Assembly (NCBI GenBank): GCA_029009035.1
Contig: JAQXJQ010000069.1
Coordinates: 1-29,025, forward strand
DNA: 29,025 nt
Reading direction: 5' to 3'
From: Oscillospiraceae bacterium
GTDB lineage: Bacteria > Bacillota > Clostridia > Oscillospirales > Oscillospiraceae
In this document: positions 1 through 7,100 of the stretch, piece by piece
Layout: each line of letters begins with the position of its first letter
Position numbering within the stretch: position 1 is the first letter of the stretch
Program-made: the position numbers and the translations under genes
Notes under the pieces: generated by a model
The model's input: only the letters and a program-made list of their open reading frames with translations
The model's database searches: none
Told to the model about the DNA's origin: nothing

Positions 1-324
1 AAGAGCCAGATGGTGCTGGCCCTGGGCCTGGAGCACAGCCGTCAGGCCACTGCCGCCCAGTCCGCCGTCACCAACATGACCAACGACCTGCTCAAGAAGA
101 ACGCCGACATGCTGAAGATGGGCACCATCGAGACCGCCAGAGAGGCCGAGCGCTCCGTGGTGGACATCGAGACCCTGCAGCACACCAACCAGCAGCTCAT
201 CTCCACCCTGGACGAGGTCATGCAGATTCAGAAGGACGGCGCCCAGAAGCGCAAAGAGGCCGAGCTGGAGCTGGGCCGCATCGAAGGCGAGCTGAAGCAG
301 AAGCTTCTGGAGCTGAGAGGCTGA
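1..324 (+). CDS. telA: TelA-family toxic anion resistance protein, C-terminal end (partial)
   Basis: The reading frame is open from the first base and ends at a TGA at 322-324, so only the last 107 residues are present and the start lies outside the window. The visible part is a long charged helical stretch (SAVTNMTNDLLKKNADML, then ETAREAERSVVDIETLQ and a Lys/Glu-rich end KQKLLELRG). This matches the C-terminal helices of the TelA/KlaA family (toxic anion resistance, PF05816), cytoplasmic proteins linked to tellurite and cell-envelope stress. The family call rests on sequence resemblance of the tail only. A 44-bp copy of this 3' end recurs at 475-518, and a strong terminator follows at 576-620. 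Confidence 0.75.
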   Translation, partial: KSQMVLALGLEHSRQATAAQSAVTNMTNDLLKKNADMLKMGTIETAREAERSVVDIETLQHTNQQLISTLDEVMQIQKDGAQKRKEAELELGRIEGELKQKLLELRG

Positions 325-331
325 TCTCAGC
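288..331 (+). repeat. Direct repeat copy A: end of telA
   Basis: These 44 bases include the last 11 codons and the stop of telA. They recur at 475-518 with two mismatches (42 of 44 identical). Confidence 0.85.
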
Positions 332-341
332 GAGCCCGGGA

Positions 342-472
342 CCCGGCAAAGCCGGGACGGCGGCTCATGCCGCCGCACAAGCGTTTTGCGCAGCAAAACC
401 TTGAAATCGACGGAATTCACTTCCGGCGATTTGAATGAGATCAAGGGGCCCCCGGACGGCCTGCCGTCCGGG
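342..472. other. Spacer with four hairpins between the two telA tails
   Basis: No gene is visible here. Four clean inverted repeats follow one another: CCCGGC/GCCGGG (342-356), GGCGGC/GCCGCC (359-374), GTTTTGC/GCAAAAC with a 3-base loop (383-399), and CCCGGACGG/CCGTCCGGG with a 4-base loop (451-472). None is followed by a run of T, so they are not typical intrinsic terminators. They may be RNA-stabilising or remnants of intergenic repeats. Confidence 0.55.
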
Positions 473-474
473 GA

Positions 475-518
475 CGAGCTGAAGCAGAAGCTTCTGGAAC
501 TGAGAGGCTGACCTCAGC
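475..518 (+). repeat. Direct repeat copy B: orphan telA tail
   Basis: Second copy of the telA 3' end, still reading DELKQKLLELRG-stop in frame but with no gene in front of it. It probably marks the end of a deleted second telA copy, or a small duplication. Confidence 0.8.
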
Positions 519-575
519 CTTGTTGCGCTGTATCAAACCGCGTGACAAAGCACAACCTTCCCATGCAACGAATAT

Positions 576-620
576 GACCTCCCTCCGGCGCATATTATGG
601 CGCCAAAGGGAGGTCTTTTT
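576..620 (+). terminator. Intrinsic terminator after telA, overlapping the RBS of the pdaB fragment
   Basis: GACCTCCCT (576-584) pairs with AGGGAGGTC (607-615), and GGCGC (587-591) with GCGCC (600-604). Five T follow directly (616-620). The right arm contains the AAAGGGAGG ribosome-binding site of the pdaB fragment starting at 622, so the hairpin would both stop telA transcripts and hide that RBS. Confidence 0.8.
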
Positions 621-621
621 C

Positions 622-842
622 ATGAGGAAAACGCAAATCCTTTACCTGAAGCGAAACTGGTTGGCCGCCGCCGGATGTCTGGCGGCGGCCCTTCTCATGT
701 GCTGGCTGGCGGCCAGTCCAAGGGCGGTGGGCGCTTCCGCCTCAGCCAAAAAGCGGCAGCTGCCCATCTACTGCGTGCAGAAGGATTACAAGGTGGTATC
801 CATCTCCTTTGACGCAGCCTGGGGCAACGAGGACACCCAGCT
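622..842 (+). pseudogene. 5' fragment of a PdaB-like polysaccharide deacetylase gene
   Basis: An ATG at 622 follows an AAAGGGAGG site. The frame gives an N-terminal signal anchor (AAAGCLAAALLMCWLAA region), then the segment KRQLPIYCVQKDYKVVSISF and DAAWGNEDTQ. This is nearly the same as residues 41-69 of the intact PdaB-like protein at 20186-20947 in this window. Similarity stops just after DTQ, where the sequence becomes the antisense of the neighbouring GTPase gene; the frame runs on without meaning to 1047. All later NodB motifs (HSxxH, RxPxG, LxH) are missing, so it cannot be an active deacetylase. The end coordinate is where similarity is lost, good to a few bases. Confidence 0.85.
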
Positions 843-2327
843 CACATGGGCCCGCCCGGCGATCAGGGTGATCTTCATGTCGGTGATGGGCGACCCGGTG
901 AGCACCCCCGGATGGGCCCGCTCGGCCAGATGGGTCAGGATCAGCCGCTGCCAGTTCAGGTCCAGCTGGTCGGTGGGGCAGGCGGAGGCAAAGCGCAGGC
1001 CGCTCCCCCGCTCCCCAGGCTCCAGCAGCAGGTGGACCTCCGCGTAGTGGCGCAGGGGCTCAAAGTGGCCCACCCCCTCCACGGCGTCGGCGATGGTCTC
1101 CCGGTAGACGATGTTCCCCGCGCCGAAGGTCACCGCCAGGCCGAAGCGCTGGGCGATGACCCGCTGCAAAACCTCCAGCTGGATCTTCCCCATGAGCTGC
1201 ACGTGGATCTCCTTCAGCTGCTCGTTCCAGACGATGTGCAGCTGGGGGTCCTCCTCCTGGAGCTGGTACAGCCTGGGCAGGACCCCGTGGGGGTCGCACC
1301 CCTCGGGCAGATCCATGCGGTAGGTGAGCACCGGCTCCAGCACCGGGGCGGCGCTCTCCCCCTCCGCGCCCAGCCCCTGGCCGGGGAAGGTGCGGCTCAG
1401 GCCGGTGACGGCGCACACCGTCCCCGCCTCGGCCGCGTCCACGCTCTGGTATTTTTCCCCGGAGTAGATGCGGATCTGGTCGGCCTTCTCCCGCCAGACC
1501 TGGTCCTCCGGCACGTTCACCCCCTGGTTGGTGAGCACGTCCTTCACCCTCAGGCGGCCGCCGGTCACCTTCAGCCAGGTGAGGCGGGCGCCCTGGCCGT
1601 CCCGGGTGATTTTGAACACCCGGGCGCCGAACTCCTCCGGCCGCACCGGCCGGGGGGCGTACCGCTCCAGCCCCTCCAGCAGGTCGTCCACCCCCTCCAG
1701 CTTCAGGGCGGAGCCGAAGTAGCAGGGGAAGAGTTTCCGCCGGGCTGTCAGGGCGGCCAGCGCGGCGTCATCCAGGGTCCCGGCATCCAGATAGGCGGCC
1801 AGGGCATCCTCGTCGCACATGGCCGCGTTTTCCAGCAGGGCCTCCCGGTCCTGGTCCGGGGTGAAGTCCACGCAGGCGTCGCTCAGTTCCCGCTTCAGGG
1901 CGGCCAGCACTTCCCCCCGGTCCGCCCCGGCCAGATCCATTTTATTGATAAAGAGGAAGACGGGCACCTGGTAGCGCTCCAGCAGCCGCCAGAGGGTGCG
2001 GGTGTGCCCCTGCACCCCGTCGGTACCGCTGATCACCAGCACGGCGCAGTCCAGCACCTGGAGGGTGCGCTCCATCTCGGCGGAGAAATCCACATGCCCC
2101 GGGGTGTCCAGCAGGGTGAGGGTGCGGCTCGCCAGGGGGAGCACCGCCTGCTTGGAGAAGATGGTGATGCCCCGCTCCCGCTCCAGGCTGTCGGTATCCA
2201 GAAAGGCGTCCTGGTGGTCCACCCGGCCCAGCCGTTTCAGGCGGCCGCCCCGGTAGAGCAGCCCCTCGGACAAAGTGGTCTTGCCCGCGTCCACGTGGGC
2301 AAGCAGTCCCACCGTCAGCTGTTCCAT
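786..2327 (-). CDS. Tet(M)/EF-G-like translation GTPase, C-terminally truncated
   Basis: The start ATG at 2327 has a good AAAGGGAGG site. GTPase motifs are intact: G1 AHVDAGKT (residues 10-17), G2 RGITI (52-56), G3 DTPGHVD (74-80) and G4 NKMD (128-131). Domain II/III and part of the domain IV region follow, up to ITDMKITLIAGRAHV. Ribosomal-protection proteins and their Clostridial relatives are about 640 aa or longer, and continue after GRAH with further domain IV sequence and a C-terminal domain. Here the last 19 residues (from about 495) are antisense of the pdaB fragment, so the protein is cut short at 513 aa. Since domain IV reaches into the ribosomal decoding site in this family, loss of its end probably inactivates it. 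It has its own intact promoter. Whether the ancestor gave tetracycline resistance or was a housekeeping relative cannot be told. Confidence 0.85.
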   Translation of the reverse strand: MEQLTVGLLAHVDAGKTTLSEGLLYRGGRLKRLGRVDHQDAFLDTDSLERERGITIFSKQAVLPLASRTLTLLDTPGHVDFSAEMERTLQVLDCAVLVISGTDGVQGHTRTLWRLLERYQVPVFLFINKMDLAGADRGEVLAALKRELSDACVDFTPDQDREALLENAAMCDEDALAAYLDAGTLDDAALAALTARRKLFPCYFGSALKLEGVDDLLEGLERYAPRPVRPEEFGARVFKITRDGQGARLTWLKVTGGRLRVKDVLTNQGVNVPEDQVWREKADQIRIYSGEKYQSVDAAEAGTVCAVTGLSRTFPGQGLGAEGESAAPVLEPVLTYRMDLPEGCDPHGVLPRLYQLQEEDPQLHIVWNEQLKEIHVQLMGKIQLEVLQRVIAQRFGLAVTFGAGNIVYRETIADAVEGVGHFEPLRHYAEVHLLLEPGERGSGLRFASACPTDQLDLNWQRLILTHLAERAHPGVLTGSPITDMKITLIAGRAHVSWVSSLPQAASKEMDTTL

Positions 2328-2357
2328 GCGCCCGCCTCCCTTTCGTCGTTTTCCTTC

Positions 2358-2386
2358 AGTATACCGGGATAAAGGCCGGATTGCAA
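2358..2386 (-). promoter_or_regulatory. Sigma-70-type promoter of the truncated GTPase gene
   Basis: On the minus strand TTGCAA (2381-2386) and TATACT (2358-2363) are 17 bases apart. It ends 10 bp short of the prophage attachment repeat, so the phage insertion did not remove it. Confidence 0.7.
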
Positions 2387-2396
2387 CCGGAAAAGT

Positions 2397-2412
2397 CCCC
2401 GGACAAAAAGCG
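2397..2412. repeat. Left attachment core (attL)
   Basis: CCCCGGACAAAAAGCG, identical to 11413-11428. It marks the left border between chromosome and prophage. Confidence 0.75.
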
Positions 2413-2434
2413 GGCAAGTTTTATATTGAATTTG

Positions 2435-2470
2435 GACAGTCGGATAAATGATGTCCGGCTGTTCTTTTGT
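2435..2470 (+). terminator. Hairpin just inside attL, terminator-like
   Basis: ACAGTCGGA and TCCGGCTGT form a 9-bp stem with one G-T pair around a loop of about nine bases, followed by the T-rich TCTTTTGTTT. It could block chromosomal read-through into the phage, or, in the circular phage genome, belong to the intergenic region. Confidence 0.5.
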
Positions 2471-2505
2471 TTAGGCTTATTAGATTAGGTTAGGAGGTGT
2501 AAGGT

Positions 2506-2742
2506 ATGACAACTGAAGTAATGGCAGTTCGGGAACATAAGTTTCTGGGTGAAGATTGTAAGGAGGTAACTGGTTCTTATTTTTATTTGAAGATCACTCA
2601 AGATGATGGTCGAGTTGATACTCGTCGTGTTTTTATCGGTGAGGATCGTTTGACTGATTTTGCTTATATCCCTAAGTCCGGAGACAAAGTTCTGGTCTTT
2701 GCCAGCAATGGTAAGGTCGTCGATATGCTGAAAAGCAAGTAA
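2506..2742 (+). CDS. Small phage protein, probable ssDNA-binding protein (gpV-like)
   Basis: A 78-aa protein with a strong GGAGGTG site 7 bases upstream of the ATG. The sequence is rich in short beta-strand-like stretches (SYFYLKIT, TRRVFIGE, DKVLVFASNGKVVDML) with basic and aromatic residues, as in small OB-fold proteins. I do not recognise a specific family. The call follows from position: first gene of the replication block, directly before rep, as single-strand-binding genes are placed in many filamentous phages, where they coat the genomic strand and control translation of phage mRNAs. It has no signal peptide or membrane segment, in line with a cytoplasmic role. Confidence 0.55.
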   Translation: MTTEVMAVREHKFLGEDCKEVTGSYFYLKITQDDGRVDTRRVFIGEDRLTDFAYIPKSGDKVLVFASNGKVVDMLKSK

Positions 2743-2790
2743 CCTGGAAAGATGTCACTGATTTCGTAGTCCGCTAATCGCATCTGCAAA

Positions 2791-2839
2791 GCCGCCGGGT
2801 CGCTCCCGGCGGCTGCCCCCCTCCGCTAACAGGGGGGCA
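2791..2839 (+). other. Twin perfect hairpins upstream of rep, candidate replication origin or attenuator
   Basis: Two adjacent perfect 9-bp stems: GCCGCCGGG/CCCGGCGGC (2791-2813, 5-base loop) and TGCCCCCCT/AGGGGGGCA (2814-2839, 8-base loop CCGCTAAC). CCGCTAA also occurs just before at 2771-2777. Rep_trans-type initiators nick in the loop of a hairpin near rep, so the second loop is a candidate nick site; this is inference. Alternatively the pair dampens rep transcription. Confidence 0.45.
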
Positions 2840-2860
2840 CTATCTACAAGGGGGAGCAAT

Positions 2861-3925
2861 ATGCAGCAGAAGATTGATCACAATGTCGTTCTATACGACT
2901 GGCTCAGTTTCACCACAAAGGATTTTACTCCTTTAGGTCTGATTGATTTCCTTGGTCTGGATCATTGTACCTGGACTTCCATGCCCGGTGCGCGTGGCTA
3001 TAAGGATCGCTTGTATTTCGGATCTATATCCATTCACTTCAATGGCCGTGATGATATGGGTGTTTGGTGTGAGATGTCCGGCCAGGGCTGCCGTTCTTTT
3101 GAAGATTTCACGACGCTGCCTAATAAATGGGATGATCTCATTTCTGATCTTCTCTATATGGGTATGCATGTTACCCGTCTTGATGTCGCTTTCGATGACC
3201 ATACCGGTCTTCTTGATATAAACCGCATTGCTGCCGATACTGAGCAGCAGCATTTTGTTTCCCGCATGAATTCCTGGCAGTGTACTCGTTCTAACAAGGG
3301 TACCAGCGTTCAGATTGGCAGCCCTCAATCTAAAGTTCTTGTTCGGATCTATGACAAAGCTGCCGAGCGCGGCTTTGAAGAAGCTGATCAGGTCCATTGG
3401 GTTCGTGTTGAGCTGCAGCTGCGGGATGACCGTGCTTCTGAGTTTTTGAAGATTCCCATGAGCATCGGCGAATCCTTTGCCGGTGTTCTTCTCAATTATC
3501 TTCGGTATGTTGAACCGGATGATTCTGATACTAATAAGTCCCGCTGGGTCATGACAGATTACTGGGCTGCTTTATGTGACGGTGTCAGTAAGATACGGAT
3601 CTATGTTACTCCCGGTGGTGAATACAATGCCGAGAAGCTTCACCACTATGTTTTTGATATGGCCGGCAATGCCATAGACTGTGCGCTTGAACTTTGCGGT
3701 GGTGATATTTCACGCTTCATGGGCTATCTTACGCAGCGTTCCTGCAAGCCTAATCCGAAGTATGAAGTGCTCAAGCGCCAGTATTATGATTATCTGGAGA
3801 ATATCGCTGCTGATGCAGCTCAATGGTTCCCCGTCGAAGACGATCCTATTCCGGAGTTCCTCCCTGGTTACATCGCTCCTTCACCTGAGCCTATTTATGA
3901 GAACTTGACTTTGTTCTCTGAATAA
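2861..3925 (+). CDS. Phage rolling-circle replication initiator (Rep_trans/RstA type)
   Basis: A 354-aa protein preceded by AAGGGGGAG. It carries the marks of the Rep_trans/RstA family (PF02486), found in CTX-type filamentous phages and Gram-positive rolling-circle plasmids: TRLDVAFDD at 105-113, VRIYDKAAERG at 161-171, and WVRVELQLRDDRA at 180-192, with acidic and Tyr residues that in this family form the metal site and DNA-nicking centre. It would nick the phage plus-strand origin and start rolling-circle synthesis with host polymerase and helicase. Length matches phage members. It is 118 bp downstream of the small SSB-like gene, separated by two hairpins, and followed at once by a bidirectional terminator. 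Family assignment is firm; the exact nicking Tyr is not assigned here. Confidence 0.85.
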   Translation: MQQKIDHNVVLYDWLSFTTKDFTPLGLIDFLGLDHCTWTSMPGARGYKDRLYFGSISIHFNGRDDMGVWCEMSGQGCRSFEDFTTLPNKWDDLISDLLYMGMHVTRLDVAFDDHTGLLDINRIAADTEQQHFVSRMNSWQCTRSNKGTSVQIGSPQSKVLVRIYDKAAERGFEEADQVHWVRVELQLRDDRASEFLKIPMSIGESFAGVLLNYLRYVEPDDSDTNKSRWVMTDYWAALCDGVSKIRIYVTPGGEYNAEKLHHYVFDMAGNAIDCALELCGGDISRFMGYLTQRSCKPNPKYEVLKRQYYDYLENIAADAAQWFPVEDDPIPEFLPGYIAPSPEPIYENLTLFSE

Positions 3926-3930
3926 AAAGA

Positions 3931-3958
3931 AACCGTGATTTCTCACGGTTCCTTGTTT
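3931..3958. terminator. Bidirectional terminator between rep and a minus-strand small gene
   Basis: AACCGTGA (3931-3938) pairs with TCACGGTT (3943-3950) around a 4-base loop. On the + strand it is followed by a T-rich tract; on the - strand it is followed by TCTTTTTATT. It can end rep transcripts and those of the 45-aa gene facing it. Confidence 0.8.
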
Positions 3959-3964
3959 CTTCTT

Positions 3965-4102
3965 TTATTCTTTTCTTTTATACCAGTACCTTTTCTTGAG
4001 GTTTTCCCAGTATCCTTGGAGACTATGATCGTTTGTTTCCCAGCAGTATTTTGTTCGGTCTATTCCTAAAACTATAAGGACTAATCCTATCAACGCGATC
4101 AT
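3965..4102 (-). CDS. 45-aa single-span membrane protein on the opposite strand of the phage
   Basis: The ATG at 4102 has a strong GAGAGGAG site 7-8 bases upstream. The product begins MIALIGLVLIVLGI, a hydrophobic N-terminal helix, followed by a polar, basic tail (DRTKYCWETNDHSL, then LKKRYWYKRKE). The tail is strongly positive, so by the positive-inside rule it is probably cytoplasmic. The gene has a full minus-strand unit: promoter TTGCAA-16-TATAAT at 4146-4173, the RBS, and the terminator at 3931-3950. It runs against every phage structural gene, and its promoter lies inside the 5' end of the adsorption gene. I do not recognise a family. Possible roles are superinfection exclusion, a lysogeny-expressed membrane factor or a small toxin; none is shown. 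It could still be a chance frame. Confidence 0.55.
   Translation of the reverse strand: MIALIGLVLIVLGIDRTKYCWETNDHSLQGYWENLKKRYWYKRKE
4051..4078 (+). promoter_or_regulatory. Candidate promoter of the structural gene block
   Basis: TTGTTC (4051-4056), 16 bases, TATAAG (4073-4078), some 55 bases upstream of the GTG at 4134 and downstream of the rep terminator. It would supply transcription to the adsorption, coat and assembly genes. It overlaps the small minus-strand gene. Confidence 0.4.
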
Positions 4103-4133
4103 TTTTACTTCTCCTCTCGGTGGTGATTTTGCT

Positions 4134-7100
4134 GTGTATAAGCGAATTATAACATGTTTTCTCTCTCTTGCAATAGTTTTTACTCTTTGTTCACCTCTTG
4201 TTGCTTTTGCTTCATCTGGTGGGGTATCTTCTTCTAATAAGTATTCTTCTCCTACCGGCGGTTCTTTGCTTCTTGATACTGCTTCTGTTGTTGCTTGGCA
4301 AGAGTGGTTTAATATCAACAAGACTCCCATCCTCTCTGATTTAGGCTCTGCTTTTACTGGAAATGCTCTTTTTTCTTGTTTCGATGCCGCTATGCGGCGT
4401 TCTGGTGTCGGCTTATGTAAGACTACTGATGTTCTCCATTCTTGTGCTTTTAACTGGAACCTTGGTTTCTATGAAGATTTGATATCTAATCATCTGCTTT
4501 CTATTTCTTCTTCTTTTAAATCTACATATTTTAAGCCTGTAGTGGATTTTGATGCTCAGCTCGATGTTATTCGTTTAAAGGACTCTTACTCTGGCCTCTG
4601 GCTCGTCAATTCTTCCGGCCATTTCCCTTACTACCGCCCCTCTGACTCCGGCTCCGGCACTACTCCCGCCATTGAGCGTGTCGGCAAATGGAACCTCGCT
4701 GCCAATTACACTACATCTACCGAACTCTGGCATGTAGTCTCCAATTATGAGCTCAACGAGTATCGGGAAATGTGGCTGGATGTCTACCCGGCCTGCCGCA
4801 TTGCTGAGACTTCCAATTTCTATTGGCTCACCGTCAACTCCGGCGGTCGTGCTCTGGTGCTCTGCGATAAGTACGGTTATCCCTACTATCTGCCCAAGGA
4901 TAAGAAAACTGCCGTCACCACGCCGCAGAATTACTACCAGGACACCACCAATCAGTATGTCGATAATACCACCAACAACTTTTACGATTACGAAACTAAT
5001 GAGTATAACCAGTACGACAATAGCACCAATGTCAATGTCTATGACGGCGGTGCAGCTTTGGTAGGCTCTCCCATTGATGTTAATAACGGTATCATCAATG
5101 TTGGCGGAGAACTGCAATACATTGACAATCTTACCTATGACGCTTCCACTCAGACCTACTATGTGGATGCCCATGATGAGTATACCTATGATACTACGAA
5201 CAACTACTACACTACGAACAATTACAGCTACTTCGTCCAGTATCATATCGACTATACTTCCATTACCTACATTGGCCAGACGGCGGAATATGACAAGCGC
5301 TATGAGCTTTACTATCAGCTGCCGGATGGCCGTTCCTCCGCAGATCTGACCGCCGAAGATCTGGAGCAGCTCTCCACCGTCTTTGCGGATGTCGTTCCCT
5401 ATACCCGTTCTGCCGATAATGCTGATCTCCGTTTCCTCTATCATTTTGACGGTAATACGGAAGATAGCTCCTATTGGTCTTACTGTACTTCCTTTGATTG
5501 GGCCTCCGGCGCTTCTCTCACTTATATGGATGAGGGTACCTTTAACGGCGCTCTCTATCTGGATGAGACGGAGCATGAGTTTACTATTTCGCTTCCCGGT
5601 AATGATTTGGGGTCCGACTTCACTTTCCAGTTCCGGTACTATCAATCCCACACTGTGAGTGCCCAGCTGGACAGCTACATTAAGTTTGGTGATGAGACGC
5701 TTTTTCAGCTTGATGGCGCCAAGTACTATAACGGCTCCGGCATGGCCATTTGTTCCACTTCCATTGGTAACTGGAATGAGATCTGTCTTATGAAGAAGGA
5801 CTCCGTTCTTTATTATTTCATCAATGGCGTGGCCTATGGCAGCGTTTCGGACAATGTCTATCATTCGCCTACGATCACATTTCACTTTGGCAGCTCCCAG
5901 CAGACCTATTGTAAACTTGACGAAATGCGTTTAACGAAGGCTGCCATTTATACCCCCGGTGTAAATTACACTCCGTCTGCTGTGCCTTATGATACGAACC
6001 TTTCGCTTGTTCTGCCGGACTCTCGCGTTCCTCTTGCTGATGAAGTGATGGTGCTCCATCGGTCTGAGAATAATATGTTGACTCCTTTGGGGCTTGATGA
6101 CTGGACTGTTCCTAATGCTGTTTCCTCTCTTTCTGCTTTCAACCTTAATTCTAATAATGCTTCTTCGTATTCACCCGGTTTTGGTTTGTACCCGATTTCT
6201 TCTGTTCCATCTTTTAATTCTGTTTCTACCTCTTTCCCTGCTTGTAATTTTGGTCGTATCGAGTTTTGCAAATTCTCTGTTCCTCTTGCTTCTTATTGGC
6301 TTGAAGGTAATATTTCTTTGTTTCTTCCTACTTCGACAAAAGATTTTTTTGACGCTTCAAAAACTTATTGTTTTTCTGTCCTTCTGAGTGATGGTTCTTT
6401 TTCTTATTGTACTTTTACTCCTGTGGATGGTAAATCTGTTTCTTTGCTTTCAACGGTAAATTCTTCAGTTATTTCTTTTAAATCTTCCAATGTTTCTAAA
6501 TGTGTTTTTTCTGCTAATCCTATTACCGGTCAATCTGGTACTTCCAGTTCTCCTCTTCTTTTTGGTATTTCTGTCTGTTCATCTGCTGATTGTGATGTTG
6601 TTTATATGGAGATTGTTGAGGGAGACAAGCCCGATTTCTCTGTCACTTATGAGTCCGCTTTCTATGACCCGGAAGAGATGAAAGAGTCTCCCGTCCTTGC
6701 CGTCCGCACCAATCGCCCCATTACCGGCTACCAGATCGGCGGTGTCCGTCCCTCTTACCCTGAAAAAGGCCTTGTCTATGCCATGGTTGAAAACTCCCGT
6801 ATTCTCTCCTTGCAGCAGTATACCGGTTATGCCTGGGAGGAAGTGGACGGTCGCATTTGGACGGGTGAACGCTGGATCCCTTATAGCTCCTTTGATGTTT
6901 TTACGCTGCAGGACTTCTACGACATCATCGGCGGCTCCGGCGAGGATTATGAGTACATCTACACCGAGTCCGGCTTCTGGTCGTGGCTTCAGAAAGCCTG
7001 GGGCAATATGATGGCCAAGCTCGATTCTATCATTGCTGCCCTCGGTGGCGATTCTCCCGGATCCGGATCCGGTTCCGGAGCTGATGATAGCACTTCCTCT

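Noticed and set aside
846..2372. A 508-codon + strand frame opposite the translation GTPase
   Set aside because: Antisense shadow; the GTPase motifs, RBS and promoter are on the minus strand.
2397..2440. A dif-like XerCD site at the phage borders
   Set aside because: Neither border contains the 11-6-11 bp dif pattern that can be recognised by eye; only the 16-bp GC/A-rich core is shared.
4575..5885. A 436-codon minus-strand frame inside the adsorption gene
   Set aside because: No RBS or start context, Ile/Gly/Val-rich shadow of a Tyr/Asp/Asn-rich protein.
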